Assembly: GCA_032768795.1 (NCBI GenBank)
Contig: CP136490.1
Span: 2,976,001-3,040,000 of the forward strand
DNA: 64,000 nt
Direction of reading: 5' to 3'
Source of the DNA: Tremella fuciformis
Lineage: Eukaryota; Basidiomycota; Tremellomycetes; Tremellales; Tremellaceae
The notes beneath the pieces were generated by a model. It was not told the DNA's origin and did not search any database. It worked only from the letters and a program-made list of their open reading frames with translations. The first letter of the stretch is position 1, and each line of letters starts with the position of its first letter. The position numbers were made by a program, and so were the translations under genes. Positions 45,914 to 58,715 of the stretch are shown here, piece after piece.

Positions 45914-48626
45914 ATGGGTGTTCGTGGTCTGACCACCTTCCTCAAAGACAATCGCCAGTCGCTCTGCCGCTCGGCTCAATTTGATCAATTCGGCAACCAA
46001 GATGCTGCGGAACGCGTCGACGGAGAAGGTGGTACCTCCCGCCCTGCATCGGCGACGGCGTCACCTACTCCGAGGCCGGATCTCACTATCGCAGTGATAG
46101 ATGCCTGGGGGTGAGCACCCAGAGATCTCCCTTCCCCGCCCCTGCTTCTCACGCCTCGACACGACGAGACCTGAGCTAGCACGACAGATGGCTGAAGCGC
46201 AACGATTGGCTTATGCTTAGCATCATCTACTCCTTGTACCTCGACAGCCACATCCCCTGGGGTAGCGGCGGAGAATACCTGCGCTTTTACCGCGTGACTC
46301 GATGTCTAATCAGATCATGGCGCAAGGTTGGGCTCGAGCCGCTGTTCGTTTTCGACGGTGCGTGTCCCTAGATCGCGTTTGAGGCCGGTCATGCTGAGAT
46401 CCAGGCGCCTCTCCGCCGGAGAAACACGCGACCACGGTTCAGAGGCTCGAGAAGCACATCGCGTCCGCCAGACTGTTCTACTCGACGCGACCCGCCTCGC
46501 GCTCGCGTCCATTCGGCTGGAAGGATGATGTGATTCTGCCGCCGTTCACATCGCACGCGTTCATCCATGCGCTCGAGTCCGAAAAGGTGACTACACACTT
46601 CGTGCCGCAGGGGGAGGCGGATGCCATGTGCGTCGTCCTTGCCGAGAGGATGGGAGGCTATGTGTTCGGGCGGGACTCGGACTATCTTATCCTATCACGA
46701 GGCGGCAAGAGACTAAAGGGGTATGCTCCGCTTGACATGCTTACTTGGATCGCGGGAGCGCCTGTTGCCGGTCGCGCGGCCGATCGAGACATTCCTGATG
46801 GGTTCAAGACTGTCTACCCTTCCCGCCGCTCCCAGGGGCCCCGAGGGTCTCCCCTTCTGCCGCCTCCGGACATGGAGTGCCCCAGTCTGGTCATCACATT
46901 AATCCCGCCACAGCTCCTGTGTCAGCGTCTTCGTATTCCGCCTTCCGTCCTGCCGCTGTTTGCGAGTCTGTGCGGGAACGACTACACGCCGGCGTCCGTT
47001 GCATGGCACCTTGACGACCCTTCTCTAGTTCACACGCAAAAGATCGACCGAATAGCGCGAGTCATTCGCGAGCAGTATCTCTCGCAACACATGTCGGCAG
47101 CTCATTCCGCCGATCGCGCGGTAGAATTCGTCAACTCGGTCGTTTTGAAGCTGCTTGTCCGACCCTTCGATGCCTCAGCGCAGCAAGAGGCGCTCGTGGA
47201 AGCTCTGCTTGAGGCCACGATGCCGTATATCCTGCCGAGCGGGGAGGTCTGCTGCGATGTCTTCCCATTTTGCGGACAAGAGCCGTGTCCAAGACCGTCT
47301 ACAGACGTTTCCGCAGTCTCGCAAGCCGTTCGTGGCCGAAGAGCATATGCAAAGGCGGCGAAGCGGGGTCTCATTCCTTCGGTGACGCACGGATTCCTTT
47401 ACCCTGACAGGGTGTACTTGTGGAATGTATTGGAGGATCCGGGCATGGCGAGCCTCAAAGCAAGCGAGACGCTGCAGGATGTGAGGACGAATGCCTGGAA
47501 GATAGCAGACGAGGGGCTTGACGGCTTGACGTACCCGGAGCCGGAGCAAGAGGCCAACGAGAACGATGTGGGTGACAAAGAAAACCCAATCGTGGACTCT
47601 GCCAAACAAGTTGTTGAGCATCCTGACGACAATCTCGATACGATTCTGGGCGTGCTCGATGGAGCTCCATCAACATCCAGCACGACTCTGGTTGACGAGT
47701 ACATCGGCGCAGACGAGAAAGCGTGTCCGGTCCCGGAATCAGTACATCAACTCTGCGAGCTGGATCCGGATGTCGAGTTGCCTGAACCTGAACCGACACC
47801 AATCAGGCAGATCACAGAATGGGTCAGATCCGGGAACCGCCTTGTTCCACTCACACGACCGGTGCCCGCGCACTCTGAGACAGCGAGCGAGCCGATCGCC
47901 CTCCAATCGCTCGAGAACCGCGTGCAAGCCTACCTAGCTGCTCTCCACTCGGATACGCCCCTCATTCAAGCTCTTCCTACCGCATTACAACCGCTCGCTG
48001 CGGGTATCCGCACAGCACTTCGACTCGCTTCCGAGCGGGAAAAGCAGTCTCAATTCTGGCGAAGAAACGAACTCGAGGCCGTCTTGCGAGGATGTATCGG
48101 CTCTTGGGCGGCCTGGACACGATATGCCCTGCCTGTCGATGCTGCCGGACCTGCGGCGTCGCAACAGCCAATTCTCACCAATCGCAATTGTCAGCTCGTG
48201 GCACAGCTGCAAGCCGCTCTGACGGACACACACCTCGTGGCGCAAGCGCTGCTACTCCTCCCTCCTGGCCCAGACGACCCTCCTGTACCACCGCAAGACC
48301 GACTCACGCACTTGATACCATTCGTTTTTGTTTCTGGGACGGCCATACATACGCTGCTGAACGGGGACACGCCGTCCGGGGACGAATGGTCGTGGACGGC
48401 GGAGGAGGGCAAAGTGTACAAGCGGGTCTGGGCGGCGGTTGTAGACGGCCTCGAGCACTGTCTGGTGGGACTGGCGCCGAGGCCAACGAAGGACGAAGTC
48501 AAGCCTTTGCAGCCTTCACAGGCGGCAACGAAGCGCTCAAACAGTTCTAAGACGCAAGGTACAAAATTGCCCGCAACCGCAGTGAAAGGTGGACGATTCG
48601 ACTTGCTCTCGCAGCTGCCCTCTTGA
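45914..48626 (+). CDS. Asteroid-type XPG-like nuclease domain protein
   Basis: Exons 45914-46110, 46188-46357 and 46405-48626 give 863 codons including the stop. The protein begins MGVRGLTTFLKDN, the FEN1/XPG N-terminal signature used by Asteroid proteins. VIDAWGWLKRND (acidic and helical start), PLFVFDG and the XPG-I-like VPQGEADAMCVVLAER with FGRDSDYLIL follow. The rest matches the long C-terminal Asteroid region, with SLCGNDYTP retained. Acidic residues typical of the nuclease centre are present (D in FVFDG, E and D in GEADAM, D in RDSD), so activity is plausible but not shown. Confidence 0.85.
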
Positions 48627-48923
48627 CCCTCTACATCCTATACGGCATCTTGCATATATTCTCCTTGCATGTAAATACAGCATTTGCCATACTCAGCATC
48701 ATAGCATATCAAGTGTGTACATTTATGCATCATCATGATATCAGGACATCAAGACATGACGTGAGATCGACAGCATCACCCTTGTCCCTACATCCTACAC
48801 CGGCGGTCGTTTCGCGGGCATCTCGATCTCGACGATATGGGACAACGACACTACCTGCGCGGGCTTTTCCGTCCCATCATGCCCTCCGCTGGGCACATCA
48901 GCACGCCCCCACCACCCCTGATT

Positions 48924-50376
48924 TCAATAAGACCGACCCGGATGACTCTGCACCTCATCGGGCCTGCGCAGACCGCCATCGCCGGCATACGCGCCCGCCT
49001 GGCCGCTGGAGTAATAGTCGTTCACCGTCGGCGTCGGCCCGGGGTCTCTCGACGCCGCTTCGCCGGGATGCTCGACGTAGCCTCCGCCCGGTGCGGCAAA
49101 CGGATATCCGCCCGACGTGTATGACGGGGCGGGAGCCTGGTCGTAGTTCTGGCTCTGGCGCTGCGGGTACAGGCCGCCATATTGGCTCGTCGGCCTCCCT
49201 TGAGGTGCGGCGGGCGGGTAGCTCGCTCCAGCTGGTGCGGAGGCATCATACTGCCCATTCCCGTAGCTGCCCTGTCCGGCCTGGTTGCCCTCGCCGCCCT
49301 CGAACGCGTCGTCGTACTGCGACTGACTGTGCTTGAGCGGGCTGTCGCTGTACATGCGCCTGTGACCCGCGGCATATGCCGCCTGCTCGTCGTAGTACCC
49401 GCCCGCGCTCGGGCCGGGCGCCGACGGATCTGCAAACGAGTCGGTGGACGGGCGTGCGTCCCATGTGTTGTCTTCGGGCTTGTTGTCGCGGGGAAGGGGC
49501 ATGTTGTTGTACACCGAGCCGGGGTTGTATCGCGATGAGCGCAGGATGGACATCGTGAATGCTTCGGGGTTCTCGGAGTAGACAGAGTGGTACAGCTTGT
49601 GGTCGGACACCTGGGCAGTAGAGTACGAGCGGGTGATGCTGCGCGTCAGCCTCGCGAGTTTCACTAGGGATGGCAGTAGGTAACGTACTAGAGAAAGTAC
49701 GCCTGCACGAGGAAGAGCAGCACCCAGAGCCCGCCCATGATCCCCACGTCTGCCCACGCGAACGCATTACACAGCGTCTCGCTCTGCCCGCTCAGCGTCG
49801 AGTTGGCGACAGACGACGAAGACGACGAGGCCGAGAAGAAGTTGGTCTCGCACTGGTCCATCGCCTTGGTGTGCGACGTCGCAGAGACAATGATGAGCGC
49901 TGCAGCCGTGCTGAACGCCGCGGCGTGCGCGAAGAAGTTGAAGAGGGTATACCACTTGAACGTCGTGGTCTTTTCCTGCCAAGTCAGCGACTCCTCCCTC
50001 GCAGGACGGCGGGGACTTACGCGGTAGATGCCCACGAAGCCCACCGGCTGGCAGAGGGCGACGAGGAAGCAGGTGATGGCGAAAATGTATTTCGCGAAGG
50101 TGGGAAAGCTGGCTCCGACCACTGGAACCATCAGCTTTCCTGCAGCTTCGTCGTCGAAGGTGTCTCACCGTCGGGAGTAGCGACGGCCAACACGCCCACA
50201 CCGAGGCCGAGGGCCGTCATCTCTGCAAGGACGGTATATATCCCCGCGTTGACGAGTGGTATTGCTGCTCGTCAGCTTGGGGGGTGGTGGAAGTGGGCGG
50301 ACTCACCGCAACAGCAAAACTTGGGGTCGATGAGCTGGGCGCCAAAGCCCGGCATACGGGCAAAGGCATCGGCCAT
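48924..50376 (-). CDS. Four-TM (MARVEL-like) membrane protein with Tyr/Pro/Gln-rich tail
   Basis: Exons 50376-50307, 50264-50169, 50121-50021, 49975-49689 and 49638-48924 sum to 423 codons including the stop. Four hydrophobic segments are seen: around YTVLAEMTALGLGVGVLAV, YIFAITCFLVALCQPVGFVG, FFAHAAAFSTAAALIIVSA and ADVGIMGGLWVLLFLVQAY. The loop between the third and fourth has two Cys and an Asn/Ser-rich stretch and is probably external. The C-terminal half is cytosolic-looking, disordered, and rich in Tyr, Gly, Gln and Pro. Spacing resembles fungal tetraspan/MARVEL proteins; no precise family is assigned. Confidence 0.75.
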
Positions 50377-50965
50377 GGTGCACCGCTGTGCTTCGGCGCG
50401 TCACCGGTGGTCAGATCACTCGCGCGCCGAAGTCGAGACAAGCGTGTGAGCCGGAAGAAGGACACGGAATCCACTGCAGCTATACCGAGACTTTTGCTGA
50501 CGAAGCTGGCTCCTCTTTGATAGGTGAACAAGGTGAGTGACGCGGAGAATGGTCGTACAACAACGGTCGTCAGGTCGTGTGTCGTGTTTTGGTCGTTTAG
50601 CCGGTGGTGACTCGACCCGAGCTTGCCAGACGACACTCCCGACGGCGACGACGGAAGAGAGACTAGCGCTACAGAAACAGATCTGACAGACAAGCTTTGT
50701 AGTGTGAACAGATGCTAAGGATGTGTTTTAGGGGAGAAAGCAAAGATGAAACCAGCCAAAGGTGAATCCGACGGCGCGGGGGCAACCGACTGCGAGGCAC
50801 AGAGGCGGTGTTCGGCGTAGCGTCGTCACTTGGCACTCAGCATGTTCAGAAGATGCGATGCAGCTGTAAAGCAGCCGTGGCCTGATGAGAGCAGCAGTAG
50901 AGGGATGAGAGTATGTGCATATGGAGGATGAGGGGAGACGTATATGAGAAGTGGCGCAGTACATA
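50377..50965. other. Spacer between the tetraspan gene start and the 50966 gene end
   Basis: About 590 nt, probably the promoter and leader of the minus-strand tetraspan gene. No gene is supported. Confidence 0.45.
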
Positions 50966-51592
50966 CTAGACACTGGACCTCGTAGCAGTGCCCGCCTCGC
51001 GCCTTTGGGCCAGGTTGTCCCAGCTGTCGCGGGCAGCCCCGTACATCCTCTCGACGCGCAGATCGACCTGTCGGCCCTCAGTATCGCTCTTCCTCTCCAC
51101 GCCCTTCGCAGCATCCTTCTCCAGGCCACAGAGCTTCATCTCGCATGCCTGGACGGGATGCCACGAGCCGCTGAACCCGTATGGGCGGTCGGTGGACAAG
51201 AGACGATGTGCGACGAACGCGATGACTGGATCTGGGGTTGCTGGATGGAGCAGTTTGAGATGACCACACAGGGCCGGCAGGAGGGATGGCGTGTGCGCCC
51301 AGCAGGCGTGAGGTTCGCATTCGCCCATGGCGGGCAGGGGCGGGGGCGGAATGCTGACGGGCTTTGCGCTGCCTGTGGAACCGGCCTGTTCGGCTGCTTG
51401 TGCGGCCTCAGTATCGTCGAGATCTATGTCGAGTGCCATGCCGTCAGCAGGCGGGGCCGAGGGGTCGGCGTTCTGATCCAAGGATCGAGCGGCGAGGGTG
51501 GGTGGCGTAATGGTGATGATGGGGGGAGAAGCGTCGTCGATCCTGACTCCGGCCTGGGCGATGGGGTCGTTATTATCGTCGTCGATGACCAT
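50966..51592 (-). CDS. Unknown protein, 208 aa
   Basis: One open exon from ATG 51592. The N-terminal half is acidic and Pro/Ala-rich and probably disordered. The C-terminal half has four spaced cysteines and a helical segment LCGHLKLLHPATPDPVIAFVAHRLL. That segment is loosely like the P-x-DP-x-x-x-(F/L)-(L/V)-A-x-x-LL core of DPY-30-type dimerisation motifs, but this is only a resemblance. Introns cannot be excluded at either end. Confidence 0.5.
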   Translation of the reverse strand: MVIDDDNNDPIAQAGVRIDDASPPIITITPPTLAARSLDQNADPSAPPADGMALDIDLDDTEAAQAAEQAGSTGSAKPVSIPPPPLPAMGECEPHACWAHTPSLLPALCGHLKLLHPATPDPVIAFVAHRLLSTDRPYGFSGSWHPVQACEMKLCGLEKDAAKGVERKSDTEGRQVDLRVERMYGAARDSWDNLAQRREAGTATRSSV

Positions 51593-52010
51593 TACGAAAG
51601 CGTGGAGGGTCAGAAAAAGTAAGCGGTGAGTAGCAGATGTAGAAGGGCCGGGAGTGAAGAAGGCTGGGCGTGCGCGATGGCCCCAGTATGTCCTGCCACT
51701 TATATTGGCACAACACCAAAGGGCTCAATCGCAGTCCTTTCATGCCTCCCATCGTGGAGAAGATCCTTTGGGATGGCTCTCGTAGCATCTTCTCGACGCG
51801 TAGGAGGTGTTGCGCTTGAGAAAGCATGCTCCTGCAGGCGCAGTCTAGGCTTGGTCAGTGTTAGAGACACGCACATGATCAAGGCAAGCGAGAACTGAGT
51901 TCATGGGTATAATGCCACTGCGGGGCATGCTTCTTGTCCTTCTTCTCTGTCCTGTGACATCACGCTGCTCGAGACAGCACGTTTCAACGTACGAGTGTAC
52001 GCAGAGAGCG
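51593..52010. other. Spacer between the 50966 gene and ARC18
   Basis: About 420 nt: promoter of the 208-aa gene and 3' end of ARC18. Nothing further is visible. Confidence 0.45.
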
Positions 52011-52842
52011 CTATGCGCTACCGAGAGTTCGGTTCATAAACCTATGTGCTCAGCTCTGAAGGACGTGCGCAATAGCTGAGACTGACCGTCGCTTCTGGAA
52101 CGCCATCCACCACTTGCTCGGCTTGGCAGCTCTCGGCCCCGTCTGGCCCGTCGGCTGGCCGTCCGGGCCCAACACCTGCTCGAGCGGGTACAGGCGATCG
52201 CACAGCCTGATAGCAAGTTCTTGCCGGGTCTGAGTGAGATACGACCGAAGGGCATCTACACCCATCAGCCATATCCAGACACACGCTGCTCAAACTCGCC
52301 TGCGTCCAAGCGGTTCGCCGGCGGGTGGTACAGGCTGTTCAGGGGGAAGGCGGCGTCGCCCGGCAGCGCAAACGTATCCACCGACAACGTCGACAGCTGC
52401 TTCGTCGCCTCTTGGTAGCCGGGACTGGGACGGCCCGGATGAGGCGCCAGCTTGGTCAGACATTCCGAGATGAACAGGATGAGGTAGATGAGCAGTCGGT
52501 CGGCGGGACCTTTGATCTCAAAGTTGCGGAAGAGACAGTTGGCACGGAAGCTGTGCGTCAGCTTCTCCTCGGCCTACAAGTCTGCGCGGCAGCCCGACGT
52601 ACAGGTCGAGCGACTCCTCGATGATGTCGGGCTCATTTGGATCGGCTGCACATGAGCATCACCCTTGCCTCTTCTGCGAAGCGGCACATACCAGCTATGG
52701 GTGCCGGTCCGCGTATCTTGGTATTGATGGGCAGGAGGGCCATGTTGCCGACCTGGCGCACGGCCGCGTCGTCATTGAAGGAAGAGTGGTAGGCCTCAAG
52801 GTCAGCTCTGCTCCTTCTTTTCCGCCAGCTGCTCACGGGCAT
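52011..52842 (-). CDS. ARC18: Arp2/3 complex subunit 3 (ARPC3, p21/Arc18)
   Basis: A subunit of the actin-nucleating Arp2/3 complex. Exons: 52842-52837 (codons MP only), 52794-52692, 52645-52603, 52550-52300, 52255-52087 and 52041-52011, giving 201 codons including the stop. Landmarks: PAYHSSFND, VGNMALLPINTKIRGPAP, DIIEESLDLFRANCLFRNFE, RLLIYLILFISECL, KWWMAFQKRRFMNRTL. The fourth intron (52256-52299) begins with GC (CAG|GCGAGT), a classical GC-AG donor confirmed by the reading frame. It is divergent from DFR1, with 228 nt between the starts. Confidence 0.93.
52256..52299 (-). other. GC-AG intron in ARC18
   Basis: Donor CAG|GCGAGT, GCTGAT branch, GTGTAG acceptor, 44 nt. Removing it gives LDADALRSYLTQTRQE in frame; no GT donor nearby does so. 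Confidence 0.8.
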
Positions 52843-53070
52843 CCTGTGGACCTTGGGCTCGCGAGATCGGTGCTGCAGAGGGTGCGAACTGAGGTGAACA
52901 GTCTGGAGGGGTCCGACGCCATGACGCAGTGCTGGATAGGCGGGACTATATCCGATCCCCTCATATACTGGCATTCCAGACGAGATCCCCGACGCGCTTC
53001 AGCATACCTCATATCTCATAGTACTCAGCCCCGTAAGCATCGAAGCACAACGCTCCCTACGATACGCAGG

Positions 53071-53808
<738 letters not shown>

Positions 53809-53889
53809 CATCCTGACATGGACACATAAGATGCGATGGATGCATGTCGTGTTGCGTTGGGTCTAATGGTCATGTATATGCAGATTTCG

Positions 53890-56782
53890 TCAATTGTAGA
53901 TCTGCGAGTCAGCTCGTACAGTCAGGAAGCCGACCTCTTGGGCTCACGTTCCAGCTCTGTCTCCACCTCCAGCCCCAGTGGCTGTTCACAGGTCCCTTCA
54001 CGCCCAGCGCTAGGTCCTTGAACCACCAGAAGCTCAACACCACCAGACCGGTCCAGATGGCGAACCAGATCGTTTTGCTCAGCGCCGTACGCTTGCGAGA
54101 AGAGAAGATGAGGTGGTCGAGGACATGGCCCGCCATGAGCACGGCGAACCACAATGTGGGAAGCTATATGTAAGCGACGTCTAGACGCCATCGTGGACAG
54201 CCTCACGTAGTGATGCAGATAGGTCACACGGCCCATGATCAGGAAAGGCACTGAGAATCAGCTCGCAACGCTCAAGATCGAACAGCTGCACTCACGGTAG
54301 TGCAATGCCCATCCGAAGAAAGCCACTTTGCCCACGTACAGGAAGTGGTCCCATTCTCCAGGCGCCCAATCCCTATACTGCCTCTGCATCCTTAAGGCAT
54401 ACCAGAATGCAACACCCAAGCCGAGGAACAAGCTGATGCTGGAGAACCACCAGATGATGGGAGTGCCAAGGAGGTAGAACTTGATCTGGCCATCGCCCCA
54501 TCCGCACATCCGCAAGCCGAGATGCAGGAAAGGCCAGTCGGTAGGTTTTGATGCCAATATGTCCTCTTTGTCTGGGTCGGGGATGAGCGCATTGTTGGAC
54601 GTCCACATGGCGACGTTGAGGTGTACAAAGTCGCGCCAGAAAGGGGACTTATATAACTTCAGGTCTCCCGGCGGTACTGATGCTCAGCTATCTTCTTGCA
54701 TCGACATGTGGCCAAGACTCACGACGCTCGTTCCAGTGCGACTCGACGTTCCAATAAGTGTGTACATCTCTCGGGTTGTTCTCCTTGGTGCACGAAACCT
54801 CAACCTGCTTGAAGCCCCATTGCGGCAGGACCGCGTTGGCCGCTCGAAGGTAACAACCGATAGTCTTGTGTCGGAACCGCATACGAGTGGTCAAGGAATG
54901 GATCCTTCCATCACCTTGATCCTTCTTACTCCGATGGGTGTCATCCACGACCTCGACAATCCAGATGTCGTTCTCGTCTCCGATAGTAGCGTTACCATAT
55001 CCCGACACCTCCCAGTTCTCCTTCGTCACAGGAGCGGCGATGGAGTGGCTGTGGAGGTTGCGCCCAGTCGAGGAGTGTACGAGGCGCAACTCATTCCCAT
55101 CCTGCAGGAATCGGATAGGTCCATCGGGGTCGACGGGATTGTCCTCCCAAATAGGGGTAATTATCCAGTGATTGTTGTCGTCCTTGTAATGATAGCAGGT
55201 GACTTGTTGCTGCAGTGATCCCACGGGGAACGTCTGAACGTGCGAGTGAAGCAGTCCGCCGCCATAGCCAAAGTTCTTAAGAGTGAGTTTTGATCCATAT
55301 GCAACTTCCAGGGGCGATTCGGCAAAGTCGTTGCCTCTGAGGTGCGCTTGGAACAAGGAAGACATCTGAGCATCGCCCGGACCGGATCTGTTCAAGATCA
55401 TGAAGTGGATCTTGAAGCATGATGCGTATACGACGAAGGGGAACACGATGAGGCAGGTGATTCGAGCAGCCCAATGGCGGACATAGGTCCTCTACAGGTT
55501 CAGCATAAGTCCCTTTGGTGGGACCACTGACTCACAAAGGGCATGGAGAGATCACCAAATTTGTCCCACAGATCCTCAATCGTGTAGAGGCCCACCAGCG
55601 CGGTGACAAACTGTCCAACCCATTTGACACTGCATACGCAGCCAATGGACCATCCTGTGAAAGCCAGCCATAGCCACCAGTCATCGCCGAATGGGTCGTG
55701 GCGCTGATTGTGGAATTTGACCAGGCCGAGGACTGTCGTGAACGTGAAGAACAGGAGCATGGAGTCGAGAAGGATGAATCGCGAGATGCACAACCACCCA
55801 ATGTCTTGATGATTAGCCTACATCCAAGAGCAAGGGAATTGACACACCGCATAGAACGCAGATGGTGACCCAGTGTCTTGTCATCTTGGACCAGCCAAAT
55901 TCCCCAGCTGTCCACCATGCTATAGGCACGAGCATGACGCCGAAGCTCGCCAGCATCACCCGCATCGCCGTATACGGCACCTCGGGCGGATATTCCACTC
56001 CAGACTTGAACTCGAATCCACCGTTGTAGCCAGACAACAAGCCCGCCAATCCAACCAGCATCTTCCCAAGCGGAGGGTGCACATCGAAATAGAAGTCGCG
56101 ATTGATATAGTGCGAGCCGAACTTGCCAAAGTGCGCCTGATCTTAAGCCTGTTCCCCATCCGAGCCTTAGCATAGCTCACCTCGTCCCATACCACGTAGT
56201 TGGCAGCTCCTATTCTCCAATACCGAGTGAGCATACTCAGTAATGTATACACGACCGTCCAGACCCATTCGTCGTACTCGGCCATGAAGCCGCGCTGAAG
56301 CTCAGTCAGATTTCACCGTAACCCTTGGCTTGACTCACCCATCCTGTCAGACGCTGTCGTGGTGGAAGGCCTCGTCTGCCTCCAAATCCTGGCCCAGCAC
56401 CGTGCCCCTTTGCCCACTTGCCCTGGTCATCGAGCAGATCCTCCTTCTCCGATACCACTGTTGCCGAATCCTTCTCGCCGTAGCGCCTCCTAGCTTCGTT
56501 CTCGTCTACCATGCCGCTCACGGGCGTGTAGAGGGGGAGGTCGGGAGCGGTACTCTTATCTTTCGACCCGTAAGTCCTAGGATGAGCGTGAGACTCCCAA
56601 GGCCGGGGGTCCGCTAGCACGTCGTCCTCGTCCTCGTGATGCGGTGCCGGTGTGCGAAGTGTTCGGCGCAGAGCTGCTGCTGCCGGAGAAGCGGACGCCG
56701 AGCTGGAAGAAGCAGGAGGCACTGGCAAGGACGATGAGGGGTACGAGGAGCTGGACAGGGGTCGAGGTGGATTTCTTTGCAT
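53890..56782 (-). CDS. PMT2: Dolichyl-phosphate-mannose protein O-mannosyltransferase, PMT2 family
   Basis: An ER membrane enzyme that transfers mannose from Dol-P-Man to Ser/Thr of secretory proteins. The gene has several short introns. The cytosolic N-terminus is disordered and Ser/Pro-rich. The GT39 catalytic region includes YVVWDE (acidic motif), HFGKFGSHYINRDFYFDVHPPLGKML and many TM segments. Three MIR-type repeats in the luminal loop begin LHSHVQTFPVGSLQQQVTCY and LHSHSIAAPVTK. C-terminal TM segments follow, ending WNIYN after a last intron at 53902-53947. The MIR sequence and ending favour the PMT2 subfamily. Interior exon borders were not all fixed to the base. Confidence 0.9.
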
Positions 56783-57352
56783 CGAAGCGATCTCAGCTGG
56801 ACATTAGCGCCGAGTCGGGCAAAACAGCGAACAGCTGAAGTTGCCGGTCAGAGGAAGAGGAATGAGGAGTGGAGGGGAGCAGAGGGATGTACCGTGTTGA
56901 GCTGACCATGCGTCCGTCTATTCTCACCTGCCCGGGCCACGACGAAGGAGTTGATGGGGACCTGTGAAGAACGAGGCGATGGACAAAGGAAGGAAATAGC
57001 GAACTGCGCTGAACGAGTCCGAAACGCGGCTGCGGGACACGAGACGAGACGTGGACGTGGCACAGCTCCGAATCTCCTTCACGTCCGGAACCCAGAATAG
57101 GTTCTGCACTTGCATGCATCTCACAACAAGCCAGACTACATATCAGCCACGCCATTCAGAATGACACCTATGGTTGAGTCTGACTGTCATCGTAATGCAG
57201 GGCGCGTCTGTCCCGCCCGATCGCGGTGAGCGACGACCAAAAGGTGTGTGTGCGCACACGTTTTAGCGTGGTGTCTGCCTGTCTGACCGCCTCGAATGTA
57301 ATCCTGATCAGCCTCTCATGTACGATTCACCACCCTCTATCTCGTGACCAAC
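56783..57352. other. Divergent region between PMT2 and the APH-fold kinase gene
   Basis: About 570 nt. It contains the PMT2 leader side and, at 57244-57259, a TG-repeat/palindrome element that recurs in front of the second kinase gene. Confidence 0.55.
57248..57259. promoter_or_regulatory. 12-bp palindrome in the kinase-1 promoter
   Basis: GTGTGCGCACAC is a perfect inverted repeat. It belongs to a 14-nt string (57244-57257, GTGTGTGTGCGCAC) that is repeated identically at 59672-59685, 90-96 nt before each ATG. Confidence 0.45.
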
Positions 57353-58552
57353 ATGACCTCTGAGGCCGAGTCGACGAGTCAAACTACATCCTTCGCACGT
57401 CAGCAAGTACTGTCCGACGCTGGTGAACGGCTGTTCGAGCTCGAGATCCCTCACGACTGGCGCTTCAAAGCAGAGTCGACCTTCAGTCGAGCATGCGTCC
57501 ATATTATGCCCACCTTGGAGCCGGATGGGAGGCAGGTCGTCGTCAAACTGGGCCCATCAGTCAATGAGCACGAGTACAGGGCGCTGCAATTCGTTTGGTC
57601 GGCATCGGGAAAGTCTGGACGCTCTCCCGAACCAATCGCATTCTTCACCCTGCCCGAAACACGCCTGCCCGTGACGGCGCCTCCCAGATCCCAAGCTCGA
57701 AGGCCGGCACGCGGTCCGCCACGCGGTCTCAAGCTGCCTGCATGCCATGTCATCGTCATGTCGCGAATACCGGGCGTCCGACTGTGCGATCCCCTTCGAC
57801 GCGACATGGATAAGACAACGCGCAACGGCTTACTTCGGGATGCGGTCGCCTGGATGGAATGGCTCAATGACTCGTTGCGCCAGCAAGGCATCTATCCACC
57901 GGTACCGGGCTGTTTTTCGGACATCGATGGTCGCCGATGCCTCAACCTGCCCCTGCTAGACACTTTTGTCGATCACCCAATCCCGGAGACCGTTGCTTCG
58001 GATGGATCGGTGCCTCTGCCAAACTTCCGTGACGCAGACGGGCAGACGCTAAACCACCTCCGTGACCAAGTGCTGGCTTGCATTACCCGCCAAGACGCCG
58101 AGCAGCCTCCAAGAAGGGTCGCCGCGTACGGTCGAAGCTTCTCGCCCACTGGTCCGCAGCCCATTCGATTCTGCCACATGGATCTTCATGCCGGGAACAT
58201 CATGATCGCGCCTGTAGCAGAAGAGCCGGGATCGACAGACCATTGTACCGAGGGTCGGCAAGGGAGGACGCGCTGGCGTTTCTCGGGACTGGTCGATTGG
58301 GCGTACGCGGGATGGTACACGGCGCGGCTGGAAGCCTATGCAGGCATCTTTCATCCCTGGGCAGACTATGGGGATACTCGGCCAATCAAGATCAAAGGCT
58401 CCAGCCCGCTCACATACGTGGAATACGAGGCTCGGCTTTGGTCCGCCGACGTCGACCTTGCGGAAGCTGCAGGGTCAGCACGATTGTCTTTACACCACTA
58501 TCAGATGCGCGAGACGACCGCGAAGCGGAGGTTTGCGTCGGACGTTCAGTGA
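57353..58552 (+). CDS. APH-fold (aminoglycoside phosphotransferase-like) kinase, intact catalytic site
   Basis: A single exon of 399 aa from ATG 57353. The N-lobe region VVVKLGPSVNEHEYRALQFV has a lysine followed by a conserved E, like the ATP-anchoring pair. The catalytic loop is FCHMDLHAGNIMI (H-x-D-x-x-x-x-N, with D as base and N as metal ligand). The later GLVDWAYAGW supplies the second metal-binding Asp. This places it in the APH/choline-kinase-like fungal family; the substrate is unknown. It is a tandem paralogue of the gene at 59775, with the shared block RQQGIYPPVPGCFSDIDGRR. Confidence 0.85.
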   Translation: MTSEAESTSQTTSFARQQVLSDAGERLFELEIPHDWRFKAESTFSRACVHIMPTLEPDGRQVVVKLGPSVNEHEYRALQFVWSASGKSGRSPEPIAFFTLPETRLPVTAPPRSQARRPARGPPRGLKLPACHVIVMSRIPGVRLCDPLRRDMDKTTRNGLLRDAVAWMEWLNDSLRQQGIYPPVPGCFSDIDGRRCLNLPLLDTFVDHPIPETVASDGSVPLPNFRDADGQTLNHLRDQVLACITRQDAEQPPRRVAAYGRSFSPTGPQPIRFCHMDLHAGNIMIAPVAEEPGSTDHCTEGRQGRTRWRFSGLVDWAYAGWYTARLEAYAGIFHPWADYGDTRPIKIKGSSPLTYVEYEARLWSADVDLAEAAGSARLSLHHYQMRETTAKRRFASDVQ

Positions 58553-58715
58553 CTGTCATCGCGGTACCATTCGTGATGTAGCCCATAAAGTTTCAGTCAT
58601 GAAGTCCGTTTCTGGTATCATAGCGGGTCATTCATAATCGCTTGAACAAAGACTGCAGGTGGGACCGCCTCCATCTGCAGCCCGACATTCTTTGGGGCGA
58701 TCAGGCTGCTTTCTC

